From Chitinophagaceae bacterium (lineage in GTDB: Bacteria; Bacteroidota; Bacteroidia; Chitinophagales; Chitinophagaceae): DNA of 64,000 bases. The DNA is taken from contig JADKAM010000001.1 in assembly GCA_016715365.1 (NCBI GenBank), positions 558,001 through 622,000 on the forward strand, given 5' to 3'. Of the stretch, positions 33,613 to 41,484 are shown in pieces; the stretch's first letter is position 1; every line of letters starts with the position of its first letter. The position numbers and the translations under genes are program-made. Under the pieces are notes generated by a model, which saw only the letters and a program-made list of their open reading frames with translations, searched no databases and was not told where the DNA came from.

Positions 33613-34733
33613 GATAACAGTTTTTGGGTATTGATTTGTGTATCAACGCCCGTACAGGGTATTTTATTTAAAAGGGACGAAATATTTTCACGGTTGTACA
33701 AGCCTTTATGATACCATTTATCGTAATAGGTGAGTAAAATGCGAAAACATGCTGCGTACTGCTTCTCTTCTAAAAAATTAATGGCATTTTTTGTTTCCAG
33801 TCCGCCCAGCCGTTTTTGAATACGCAGAATGGCTTCTTTTAAAGTTTCCTTTTTAAGTTTTCCATATTCTTCAGTAATATAATTCAGTCTCTCTTCAAAA
33901 GGAATATCCAGAAAAAAAACAGGCGCTTTACGCATAGTGTGCCAAAGCGGCATGGGTATTTGCAAGTTGCCGATGCGTTGGCTTTCGTCTTCAATATAGA
34001 TGGCCGATGCTGGATACTGGATACTGGATGCCTGATTTTGGGTGCTCTCATCCAGTATTGGGTATCCAGTATCTGCGAGTGCCTGCGCTAAGAGGTTCTC
34101 AAACATTTCCTGCCCCGGTTGCGGCATATTTTCTATTGCACCAAATGCCGATCCTTTATGGTTCGCCAATCCTTCCAGGTCAATTACTGTTTTATTTTCT
34201 TTTATTAATTCATGAACGAGTAAGGTTTTTCCGCTACCTGTATATCCGCCAATGATATTAAAGTTGTAGTCTTTTTCAAATTGTTCAAGAATCCATTTGC
34301 GATATGCTTTATAACCGCCCACCAATAAATAAACTTTAAAACCATATAGATCCAGAAGCCAGGCAACAGCTGCACTACGCATGCCGCCACGCCAGCAGTG
34401 CACGAGAACTGAGTTCGGAGTCAGGAGTTCGGAGTCAGAAGCCTGCAAGTTCTTTACTCCTGACTCCTGACTCCTGACTATGCCCTCAATCTCCTCAACC
34501 ATCTTCCGCATCTTCAGCCCAAAATAATCCAAACCAATTTTTATGGCGGCTTCACGGCTTTGTTGTTTGTAGGCAGTACCTACCTGTTTTCTTTCTTCAT
34601 CGGTAAATAAAGGCAGGCTGTGTGCTGTGGGTATATGTGCATGGGTATATTCACCCGGGCTGCGAACATCCAATACAGGATATTGCTTTGCAAGCGATAA
34701 GAATTCTTCTATGCTTATTTTTTGTACAGGCAT
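33588..34733 (-). CDS. selU: tRNA 2-selenouridine synthase (SelU/MnmH)
   Basis: The 381-aa protein replaces sulfur with selenium at the wobble uridine of some tRNAs, using selenophosphate. It has a rhodanese domain (LDVRSPGEYTHAHIP near 20; active-site Cys at about 112 in VLVHCWRGGMRSAA) and a P-loop domain (GGYTGSGKTLL at about 162). Two segments, about residues 86-108 and 219-243, are encoded by repeat DNA and read SQESGVKNLQASDSELLTPN and STQNQASSIQYPAS. They look like in-frame insertions in surface loops. It is adjacent without gap to a small exported protein gene and overlaps the next gene by 25 bases. Confidence 0.93.
   Translation of the reverse strand: MPVQKISIEEFLSLAKQYPVLDVRSPGEYTHAHIPTAHSLPLFTDEERKQVGTAYKQQSREAAIKIGLDYFGLKMRKMVEEIEGIVRSQESGVKNLQASDSELLTPNSVLVHCWRGGMRSAAVAWLLDLYGFKVYLLVGGYKAYRKWILEQFEKDYNFNIIGGYTGSGKTLLVHELIKENKTVIDLEGLANHKGSAFGAIENMPQPGQEMFENLLAQALADTGYPILDESTQNQASSIQYPASAIYIEDESQRIGNLQIPMPLWHTMRKAPVFFLDIPFEERLNYITEEYGKLKKETLKEAILRIQKRLGGLETKNAINFLEEKQYAACFRILLTYYDKWYHKGLYNRENISSLLNKIPCTGVDTQINTQKLLSCNIVSAL
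34005..34077. repeat. Repeat insertion inside selU (GGATACT units)
   Basis: GATGCTGGATACTGGATACT is followed by GGATGCC and then by an inverted counterpart, CATCCAGTATTGGGTATCCA, within 40 bases. The arms can form a hairpin. The repeat keeps the selU frame open and adds about 25 residues. Confidence 0.7.
34409..34479. repeat. Repeat insertion inside selU (GGAGTCA units)
   Basis: Tandem copies of GAGTTCGGAGTCAG on the left are followed by three CTCCTGA units on the right. The two arms pair as a hairpin. It adds about 23 residues just before the rhodanese active-site segment without breaking the frame. Confidence 0.7.
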
Positions 34734-35231
34734 TTAATTTTCAGGCTCCTTTTTAATTTTATCCTCGTAAATTAACTCTACCAAGCTTCCTCTCCTGCTT
34801 TTCAAATTCCCCTTCATCCCAATAGTTTTTGTCTTCAGATTTACCGAAACACCGCATTCCTCCTTATCATCTTCAGAGTTCCAAAGGTCCAAAACTTCAT
34901 ATCGTATATCATTATTGTAGAAATTAAGATAGCCAAAACGCATGGCTGCATTTTGTTTTCCGCCACCACGCATATAACCCTGAAATGTAAATTGCTGCCA
35001 GGATGTAGAATCTAAATTTGCCGGATATTGCATTTCGATCTTGCTTTTTGTTCCAAACCTGTAAACAATGTAATTGCCCTTTATTTCTTTGCAAACAGAA
35101 ACCCATTTTAGATTTTTAACCTGAAAAGCAAAAACAATTTCTTCGTTCGGTTTACACAGTTGATTATTAAATTGTGCAAAAGCACCTGTACAAAAAAATA
35201 AACCCAATAATATGATGGTTGCTTTTTTCAT
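34734..35231 (-). CDS. Exported protein of unknown function, 165 aa
   Basis: A signal peptide (MKKATIILLGLFFCTGAFAQ) precedes a single beta-rich domain with KPNEEIVFAFQVKNLKWVSV and YIVYRFGTKSKIEMQYP, and Lys-rich C-terminal residues. No family is recognised. The stop codon directly abuts the selU start (no gap), so it is probably the first gene of the selU-selD transcript. I start at the ATG at 35231; another ATG at 35237 is possible. A rho terminator lies just upstream. Confidence 0.65.
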   Translation of the reverse strand: MKKATIILLGLFFCTGAFAQFNNQLCKPNEEIVFAFQVKNLKWVSVCKEIKGNYIVYRFGTKSKIEMQYPANLDSTSWQQFTFQGYMRGGGKQNAAMRFGYLNFYNNDIRYEVLDLWNSEDDKEECGVSVNLKTKTIGMKGNLKSRRGSLVELIYEDKIKKEPEN

Positions 35232-35251
35232 CAGCATAATACAAAGTTACA

Positions 35252-35285
35252 TAAAGAAAAAAGCCGCTAATAAAATCAGCGGCTT
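35252..35285 (-). terminator. Intrinsic terminator of rho
   Basis: On the minus strand AAGCCGCT and AGCGGCTT form an 8-bp stem with a nine-base loop, followed by TTTTTT. It lies 19 bases after the rho stop codon and before the next gene start. Confidence 0.8.
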
Positions 35286-35303
35286 ATATTTTTATTTTAA
35301 ATT

Positions 35304-36896
35304 TTATCCATTCATTGATGTCAAAAACTCTGCATTATCTTTCGTTCCTTTCATATTTTTCAACAAAGTGTTGATTGCTTCTTCAGGATTCATATCGGCC
35401 ATATGCTTACGCAATACCCACATGCGCTGGAAGGTATCTTTATCCAGCAACAGATCATCACGCCTGGTAGATGAAGCAACAATATCTATAGCAGGATAAA
35501 TCCGGCGGTTAGATAATTTACGCTCCAGCTGCAGTTCCATATTACCGGTTCCTTTAAATTCTTCAAAGATCACTTCATCCATTTTACTGCCGGTATCAAC
35601 GAGTGCAGTGGCAATGATGGTTAAGGATCCGCCATTTTCTATTTTACGTGCCGCACCAAAAAACTGTTTTGGTTTTTGCATGGCATTTGCTTCCACACCA
35701 CCGCTTAACACTTTACCGCTTGATGGAGCAACTGTATTGTGCGCCCTCGCCAAACGGGTAATTGAATCAAGCAGTATCACCACATCGTGGCCACACTCAA
35801 CCAAACGTTTTGCTTTTTGTAAAGCCATGGTACTAACACGAACGTGTTTTTCAGCGGGCTCATCAAATGTTGATGCAATCACTTCAGCCTTCACACTGCG
35901 TTCCATATCAGTAACCTCTTCCGGTCTTTCATCCACCAGTACAATCATCAGGTAACATTCCGGATGATTTTCGGCAATAGCATTGGCCAGTTCTTTCAGC
36001 AACATGGTTTTACCCGTTTTTGGCTGGGCAACAATCAATCCACGTTGTCCTTTACCAATGGGTGTAAACAGATCCATGATACGGGTGCTGTAATTATCTG
36101 CCTTGGTTGTAAGATTTAATTTTTCAAAAGGAAACAAGGGCGTTAAATAATCAAAAGGCACACGGTCTCTTACTTCTTCGGGCGATTTGCCATTGATGGT
36201 TTCAACCTTTAATAAAGCAAAATATTTTTCGCCTTCTTTTGGTGGCCTCACACTTCCGTAAACGGTATCGCCTGTTTTTAAACCAAATAATTTTATCTGG
36301 CTGGGTGATACATATATATCATCGGGCGATGATAAATAATTGTAATCGCTGCTTCTTAAAAAGCCATAACCGTCAGCCATCATTTCCAATACACCTTCGC
36401 CCAATATTACGCCATCAAACTCTATATTAAAAACGGGTTGTTGCCTGGTTTGGTTGTATTGTTTTGCCGGTGCCTGTGTTGATTCTTCCTCACTCATATC
36501 AGTTTCAGGTGCCTGGTCCTGCTCATCTTCTGCAGCCAGCATTTGTGCAATGGCAGCAGGTATGGTGCTTTCCTGGTCTGTAATGGGCTGCACATCCATT
36601 TCCTCTTCTTCTACTTCAACCTGCTTTTTAACAGGCTTCTTTTCTGCTTCTGGTTTTTTAGGTTTTGCAGCGGCAACCGGTTCGGGAGCACCTGTTTCGG
36701 CAGATTTAATAATCCGTTTCCGCTTGGGCTTTTCGCCTTCGATCTTCTTGTCTGTGTTCATATTAGATTGGGTTTCAAGGATCTTACTGATGAGATCCTG
36801 TTTAGCAAGTTTTTTTGCATTGGAGATGTTATATTGCTCTGCAATATCAAGCAACTCAGGAACGAGCAGGTCGTTCAGTTGTGAAATGTCGTACAT
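35304..36896 (-). CDS. rho: Transcription termination factor Rho
   Basis: The 530-aa hexameric RNA helicase stops transcription. A Rho N-terminal helical domain (LNDLLVPELLDIAEQYNI) is followed by a long charged insert at about 45-150 (Lys/Pro/Glu-rich, then acidic), a feature of this phylum. The RNA-binding domain (GEGVLEMMADGYGFLRSSDY) comes next. The ATPase core has Walker A AQPKTGKTM, the segment VLVDERPEEVTDM, the Walker B segment DVVILLDSITRLARA and the Q/R-loop region GKVLSGGVEANAMQKPK. Length exceeds E. coli Rho (419 aa) because of the insert. A good terminator follows. Confidence 0.97.
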   Translation of the reverse strand: MYDISQLNDLLVPELLDIAEQYNISNAKKLAKQDLISKILETQSNMNTDKKIEGEKPKRKRIIKSAETGAPEPVAAAKPKKPEAEKKPVKKQVEVEEEEMDVQPITDQESTIPAAIAQMLAAEDEQDQAPETDMSEEESTQAPAKQYNQTRQQPVFNIEFDGVILGEGVLEMMADGYGFLRSSDYNYLSSPDDIYVSPSQIKLFGLKTGDTVYGSVRPPKEGEKYFALLKVETINGKSPEEVRDRVPFDYLTPLFPFEKLNLTTKADNYSTRIMDLFTPIGKGQRGLIVAQPKTGKTMLLKELANAIAENHPECYLMIVLVDERPEEVTDMERSVKAEVIASTFDEPAEKHVRVSTMALQKAKRLVECGHDVVILLDSITRLARAHNTVAPSSGKVLSGGVEANAMQKPKQFFGAARKIENGGSLTIIATALVDTGSKMDEVIFEEFKGTGNMELQLERKLSNRRIYPAIDIVASSTRRDDLLLDKDTFQRMWVLRKHMADMNPEEAINTLLKNMKGTKDNAEFLTSMNG

Positions 36897-37090
36897 AAAT
36901 AATGAAAAGTGATTTTCTTCAAAAAACCGGTCTTAAGTTTGAAAATTGTTCCCGATAGTTACCGGGAGAGAAATTTATATTGATGGATTTAAACCGCTGA
37001 TAAAGTAGTGCTTGAAAGATGCTCCTCAGCCTGATTCTGATGCAATATTACGGTGTTTTTTTAAAAAAAAGGAATTTTTTTGGATGGACG

Positions 37091-37172
37091 GAACACGGAT
37101 GACAGGGATGAGACTGATTAAAAAACAGGTTAAAACCAGCGAAAATCCGTTTCATCCGTGTCATCTGTGTTC
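37091..37172. repeat. Inverted repeat, GAACACGGATGACA type
   Basis: GAACACGGATGACAGGGATG on the left and CATCCGTGTCATCTGTGTTC on the right are near-perfect inverted copies about 40 bases apart. This is one of several short intergenic repeat families in the window. No protein is encoded. Confidence 0.65.
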
Positions 37173-37178
37173 TATTCC

Positions 37179-37186
37179 TATCTTTG
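37179..37186 (+). promoter_or_regulatory. Candidate -7 box (TATCTTTG) for asnS
   Basis: TATCTTTG matches TAnnTTTG and ends 19 bases before the asnS ATG. It lies just right of the inverted repeat. The -33 box is not clear. Confidence 0.5.
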
Positions 37187-37205
37187 CAGCCAATTTATAG
37201 TAAAT

Positions 37206-38648
37206 ATGTTCAACAAAAGAATCAGAATTAAAGACCTGTTGGCCAGTGATAAAGCCAACTACGAAGCAACCGTAATGGGATGGGTACGCACTTTTCGTAA
37301 CAACCAGTTTATTGCATTGAATGATGGCAGTACCAATAATAATGTACAGATTGTTGCCACACTAGGCCAGTTTGATGAAGCTCTGTTAAAGCGCCTTACA
37401 ACCGGCGCCTGTATTAAAGCAACCGGAGAAGTGATTCCTTCTTTGGGCAAGGGACAAAAAGTAGAGCTGAAAGCCACCACCATAGAAATATTGGGCGATA
37501 GTGATGCGGAAACATTTCCGATGCAGCCCAAAAAACACAGCCTGGAATTTTTGCGGGAGAATGCACACATGCGTTTTAGAACCAATACATTTGGTTCTGT
37601 TTTTCGTGTGCGTCATGCTTTGGCATTTGCCATTCATAAATTTTTTAACGATAAGGGTTTTCTTTATTTACATACGCCCATCATTACTGCCAGCGATGCA
37701 GAAGGCGCCGGCGAAATGTTTAAAGTAACGGCTTTACCATTGGATGGAACCGCACCAAAGAATGAAGACGGTACCATCAATTTTGCAACAGATTTTTTTG
37801 GGCGCAGCACCAACCTTACTGTAAGCGGACAACTGGAAGGTGAGCTCGCAGCAATGGCTTTTAGTGATATCTATACGTTCGGACCAACTTTTCGTGCTGA
37901 GAACAGCAACACAACCCGACACCTGGCAGAGTTCTGGATGATTGAACCCGAAGTTGCCTTTAACGACCTGGAAGATAATGCCAACTTAGCAGAAGATTTT
38001 ATCAAGTATGTGATAAAACATGCTATGGAATTTAATAAAGATGACCTGGAATTTTTAGCATTGCGTTTGGAAGAAGAAGAAAAACAAAAACCACAAACCG
38101 AACGAAGTGAAATGGGTTTGCTGGAGAAATTAAAATTTGTGGTAGACAATGATTTTGAAAGGTTAACCTATACAGAAGCTATTGAAATTTTAAGAGAGAG
38201 CAATTACAATAAGAAAAAGAAATTTCAATACCCGGTTACCGGCTGGGGAATGGACCTGCAAAGTGAACATGAACGTTACCTGGTGGAAAAACATTTTAAA
38301 AAGCCGGTGATACTGATGAATTATCCAAAAGAGATAAAGGCATTTTATATGCGCCAGAACGATGATGGAACAACCGTTGCAGCCATGGATATTTTAGCGC
38401 CCGGCATTGGCGAAATTGTAGGTGGCAGCCAACGTGAAGAGCGCATGGATAAACTTACACAACGTATGGAAGAAATGCATATTCCTGCAGAAGAATTCTG
38501 GTGGTACCTGGATACCAGGAAGTTTGGAAGTTGTCCGCATGCCGGCTTTGGGCTTGGTTTTGAGCGCCTGGTACAGTTTGTAACCGGTATGGGTAATATC
38601 AGGGATGTAATTCCTTTCCCGAGGTATCCGAAGAGTGCAGAGTTTTAA
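37206..38648 (+). CDS. asnS: Asparagine--tRNA ligase
   Basis: The 480-aa class IIb synthetase charges tRNA-Asn. An N-terminal OB fold (ATVMGWVRTFRNNQFIALND) is followed by the class II core: motif 2 region TFGPTFRAENSNTTRHLAEF, with the signature FWMIEPEVAF after it, and motif 3 GFGLGFERLVQFVTG near the end. AsnRS rather than AspRS is supported by the absence of the large AspRS insertion and by the C-terminus RDVIPFPRYPKSAEF. I start at the ATG at 37206; the upstream frame is not part of the OB fold. A strong terminator follows. Confidence 0.96.
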   Translation: MFNKRIRIKDLLASDKANYEATVMGWVRTFRNNQFIALNDGSTNNNVQIVATLGQFDEALLKRLTTGACIKATGEVIPSLGKGQKVELKATTIEILGDSDAETFPMQPKKHSLEFLRENAHMRFRTNTFGSVFRVRHALAFAIHKFFNDKGFLYLHTPIITASDAEGAGEMFKVTALPLDGTAPKNEDGTINFATDFFGRSTNLTVSGQLEGELAAMAFSDIYTFGPTFRAENSNTTRHLAEFWMIEPEVAFNDLEDNANLAEDFIKYVIKHAMEFNKDDLEFLALRLEEEEKQKPQTERSEMGLLEKLKFVVDNDFERLTYTEAIEILRESNYNKKKKFQYPVTGWGMDLQSEHERYLVEKHFKKPVILMNYPKEIKAFYMRQNDDGTTVAAMDILAPGIGEIVGGSQREERMDKLTQRMEEMHIPAEEFWWYLDTRKFGSCPHAGFGLGFERLVQFVTGMGNIRDVIPFPRYPKSAEF

Positions 38649-38687
38649 ACGCAGATTATTATCATTAAAAGATTTCGCAGATAAGAA

Positions 38688-38719
38688 AAAGGCCGAAGCT
38701 GATTGCTTCGGCCTTTTTT
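38688..38719 (+). terminator. Intrinsic terminator of asnS
   Basis: AAAGGCCGAAGC and GCTTCGGCCTTT form a 12-bp stem with a four-base loop, followed by a T tail. It lies 40 bases after the asnS stop. Confidence 0.88.
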
Positions 38720-38785
38720 ATAAATACCCAGCAGACGGTATAGTAATACTGTGTTGTTTTATCAACCTTTGTAACAAAAAAGATC

Positions 38786-39607
38786 ATGAAAAAGTATATC
38801 GTTTTTATTGTTGCCTTGTTTTTGGTTTCATCTACCAACTTGTTTGCGCAAAACCGTACATTAAAACAGGTTATGGAATTGCAGATGCCCAAAACTGCTG
38901 ATGATGACTTTTGCGGCACCCGTGGAGCCGGTGTTTGCTGGAACCCGATAACAAAAAAGTATTATGCTGCATTTTGTGGCAATACGGACTTCCCAATGGC
39001 TGTGTTTACCCCTGCAGGAAAAAGGATATCAGGCGACAGCCTTACTACCATGGAAGATATCCGTGGTATCTGGTTCAATCCATCTATCAACAGGATAATG
39101 GCAAACTGCTATAGTGAAATTGGCTGGATCAATTACGAACTGAACAGTGCAGGCATCCCTACAACCAATTATTATAAATTCACCGGCATGAACCAGCCCA
39201 ATGAACAAAGTGCAGGCTCATACTACAGCCTGTTGAAAAGTGTTGTCTTTCGTGATGGAAACCAGGTAGTGCTATATCAAAGTAGTGCTGATGCTGCTGA
39301 GGTTAAAGAATCGGTGCAGATACATTGGGGGCGTAAAAAATCACAGGGAGCGGGTGAAGATGACGAGGATGTTAGTGAAAGTTATAACAGCAATGTAGTT
39401 GCTACCAATATTAAAAATGCAGAATTTGGTTTTTTAAATACCGCAAACAGGCAAATTGAGTTATATAATTATAATGAAGGTTACCTGCAGCAGACTTTAA
39501 AACTGCCTGAATCTGCCCCGTTGGAGTCTTCCTTTAATTTTGCTTACAGCAATGGCATTTACTGGTTATTTGATATTGCCAATAGAAAATGGATTGGATA
39601 TAAATAG
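38786..39607 (+). CDS. Exported protein of unknown function, 273 aa
   Basis: A signal peptide (MKKYIVFIVALFLVSSTNLFAQ) is followed by a domain with repeated short motifs (GVCWNPITKKYYAAFCGNTD, RGIWFNPSINRIMANCYSE, YSNGIYWLFDIANRKWIGYK) that suggest a beta-propeller-like fold of about five blades. An acidic loop (AGEDDEDVSES) lies near residue 190. No catalytic motif is visible. A weak promoter-like AACCTTTG stands about 15 bases before the start. It is monocistronic, between the asnS terminator and the next small gene. Confidence 0.7.
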   Translation: MKKYIVFIVALFLVSSTNLFAQNRTLKQVMELQMPKTADDDFCGTRGAGVCWNPITKKYYAAFCGNTDFPMAVFTPAGKRISGDSLTTMEDIRGIWFNPSINRIMANCYSEIGWINYELNSAGIPTTNYYKFTGMNQPNEQSAGSYYSLLKSVVFRDGNQVVLYQSSADAAEVKESVQIHWGRKKSQGAGEDDEDVSESYNSNVVATNIKNAEFGFLNTANRQIELYNYNEGYLQQTLKLPESAPLESSFNFAYSNGIYWLFDIANRKWIGYK

Positions 39608-39696
39608 GTAATTGTGGCAGGTAAGCTGACTTTAATCGCTCATGGGTATTTGGGGTACGGTTATTGATTATATACCAGTACACTAAATAAACCAAA

Positions 39697-40068
39697 ATGA
39701 GCAATCAAAAAAAATTCGGCGTGTGGATGGATACACAACATGCAACAGTAGTAGGACATGAAAATACCGAAACTGAAACACTGACTGTTTTGGCGCATAT
39801 TGATGGCGAAGCAGTTTCACCAAGCCCGAGCAATAAGAATGAGAATAACCAAAAGCAAATGCTTCAGGCAAAGTTTTTTAAAGAAATAGCCACTCATCTT
39901 GTAAATGCTACTTACCTGCATGCAACCGGCACAGGCCAGGTTCAGGAACAGTTTATTCGGTACCTGGCAGAAACTCCTCAGTTTAAAAACACAAAAACAG
40001 AAGAATCTACTGCAAATAAGATGAGTGATGAAAGACTGGTAGAATTTTTTGCAGAAAAATTAAACTAA
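39697..40068 (+). CDS. Conserved small protein resembling host-attachment/eRF1-domain-like proteins
   Basis: The 123-aa cytoplasmic protein begins KKFGVWMDTQHATVVG, a pattern seen in small Bacteroidota proteins related to the bacterial eRF1/host-attachment fold. It continues with a polar loop, an amphipathic helix (QMLQAKFFKEIATHL), a strand with YLHATGTGQVQEQFIRYLAE, and a C-terminal helix (MSDERLVEFFAEKL). The family link is from memory of sequence pattern only. It stands alone and ends at a strong bidirectional terminator. Confidence 0.6.
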   Translation: MSNQKKFGVWMDTQHATVVGHENTETETLTVLAHIDGEAVSPSPSNKNENNQKQMLQAKFFKEIATHLVNATYLHATGTGQVQEQFIRYLAETPQFKNTKTEESTANKMSDERLVEFFAEKLN

Positions 40069-40107
40069 AAATTAGTGAAGTTAATTTCTTCACGATCATA
40101 AAAACAG

Positions 40108-40152
40108 AAAAGGGCTGCCATGCGATAAATTTATCGCATGGCAGCCCTTTTT
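40108..40152. terminator. Bidirectional terminator, 22-bp perfect palindrome
   Basis: AAAAGGGCTGCCATGCGATAAA is followed directly by its exact reverse complement. T runs follow on both strands. It lies between two convergent genes and should end transcripts from both sides. Confidence 0.88.
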
Positions 40153-40160
40153 AATACGCT

Positions 40161-41323
40161 TTACTTTATCAAATCTGTTTTGGTTTTTATCTCTTTAATC
40201 GCACCAAATAAAATATCTAAATCCTGCTGACTATTGAATGCATTGATGGAATAACGCAGGTACACATTATCTGCATGTCGCATTACCGGTATCTCGATTT
40301 TATAGTTATCAAAAAAATGACGGTATAATTTTTCCGGCTCGCTTGTTTTTATTTCGGCGCTGAAGAGTTGCAGAATAAAATCATCATTTATTGGCGCAAG
40401 CGGGGTTGTACCCAACAGTTCGCAAAACGCCGGGGCATTTTGCTGTACCAGCTTTCTGCAATCCGATGCAACCTTTGACCAGTTATATGTTTCCATAAAT
40501 TCTATGGCCGTTGGTAAGGTTAAAAATGCAGAGTAATCTCTTGTGCCATTCATCTGGTGGTAATCTAAAAAAGTTGAATGAGAAGGAAACAAGGCGTTAT
40601 AGCCCCAGCTTACAATCAAAGGGTCTATCATATGCTGCAATTCTTTTTTTACATATAGAAAAGAATTGCCCTTGGGCGTCATCATCCATTTGTGGCAGGC
40701 ACCTGTATACATATCAAAAGGTGAATCCTGTAAATTCAATGGCACCTGTCCGGGCGCATGTGCCCCATCAACAAAAGTGAGTATGCCTTTTTCTTTTGCG
40801 GCAGCGCATATTTCTTCCACAGGCAGACGCAAGGCAGTACTACTTGTAATATGGCTGATGAAGATCAGTTTTGTTTTACTGCTTAACCCTTTAAAAAATT
40901 CTGTTACAAATACTTCTTTAGATTTTACCGGCAGCGAAATGGGTTGCTTTACATAAACGGCTCCTGTTTTTTTGCAATGGTATTCCCAGGCTTTATCGCA
41001 GGCACCATATTCAATGCTGGTGGTTAAAATTTCGTCGCCCGGTTTAAAATTTAAACTGTTGGCCACCGTATTTACAGCATAAGAGGGGTTGGTAACGTAC
41101 ACCAGGTCGTCTTTATGGCAATGCAGATAATTACCCAGCGCTGCTCTTGCTGTTTCCAGGTATTTTAACCCGTTTACTGTAATAAATTGTACCGGCTCCT
41201 GCTCCAGCTCCAGCTGAAACTGCTGGTACCTTTCAAAAACCGGTTTGGGGCAGGCACCGAAAGAACCAAAATTGAGATAAGTAATATCGTCTCTTAATAA
41301 AACTGTTGTTTAAGATTTTGCAT
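40161..41323 (-). CDS. PLP-dependent aminotransferase class V (isopenicillin N epimerase-like), frameshifted near the start
   Basis: The main frame has the class V fold with FVDGAHAPGQVPLNL (PLP-binding Asp/His) and the PLP lysine in GACHKWMMTPKGNSFLYV. The family's N-terminus, DDITYLNFGSFGACPKPVFE and ARAALGNYLHCHKDDLVYVT, is encoded upstream of the first usable start (GTG at 41102) in the same frame, but that stretch has no ATG. The natural start MQNLKQQF at 41323 is in another frame. One extra base in the A4 run at 41299-41302 would restore a continuous protein of about 387 aa. The gene is thus mutated, or the base is a sequencing error. The substrate is unknown. Confidence 0.75.
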
Positions 41324-41395
41324 CACCAAATATAATGTCATTTTCTTTTTTGGTGGCCGGTAATATCTTTAGAAGTGTATCTGTTAGAAAAGCTG

Positions 41396-41461
41396 TCAGG
41401 TTGAGCTTGTCGAAACCGGGGCTACTATAAACTAAACCGTCTTCGACAAGCTCAGACTGAC
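41396..41461. repeat. Inverted repeat, GTCAGGTTGAGCTTGTCGAA type
   Basis: GTCAGGTTGAGCTTGTCGAA (41396-41415) and TTCGACAAGCTCAGACTGAC (41442-41461) are near-perfect inverted copies. The unit is a familiar dispersed intergenic repeat in many bacterial genomes. A spurious 80-codon frame crosses it. Confidence 0.7.
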
Positions 41462-41484
41462 AACCCACTGATAAAAGCTGCAAT

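Larger units (their letters stand above)
36897..37205. other. Divergent intergenic region between rho and asnS
   Basis: No convincing gene. The right part holds an inverted repeat (37091-37172) and a TAnnTTTG box for asnS. The left part is A/T-rich without clear motifs. Confidence 0.65.

Noticed and set aside
35304..36896. Long acidic insert in Rho as a novelty
   Set aside because: N-terminal charged inserts are a known lineage feature of Rho in Bacteroidota.
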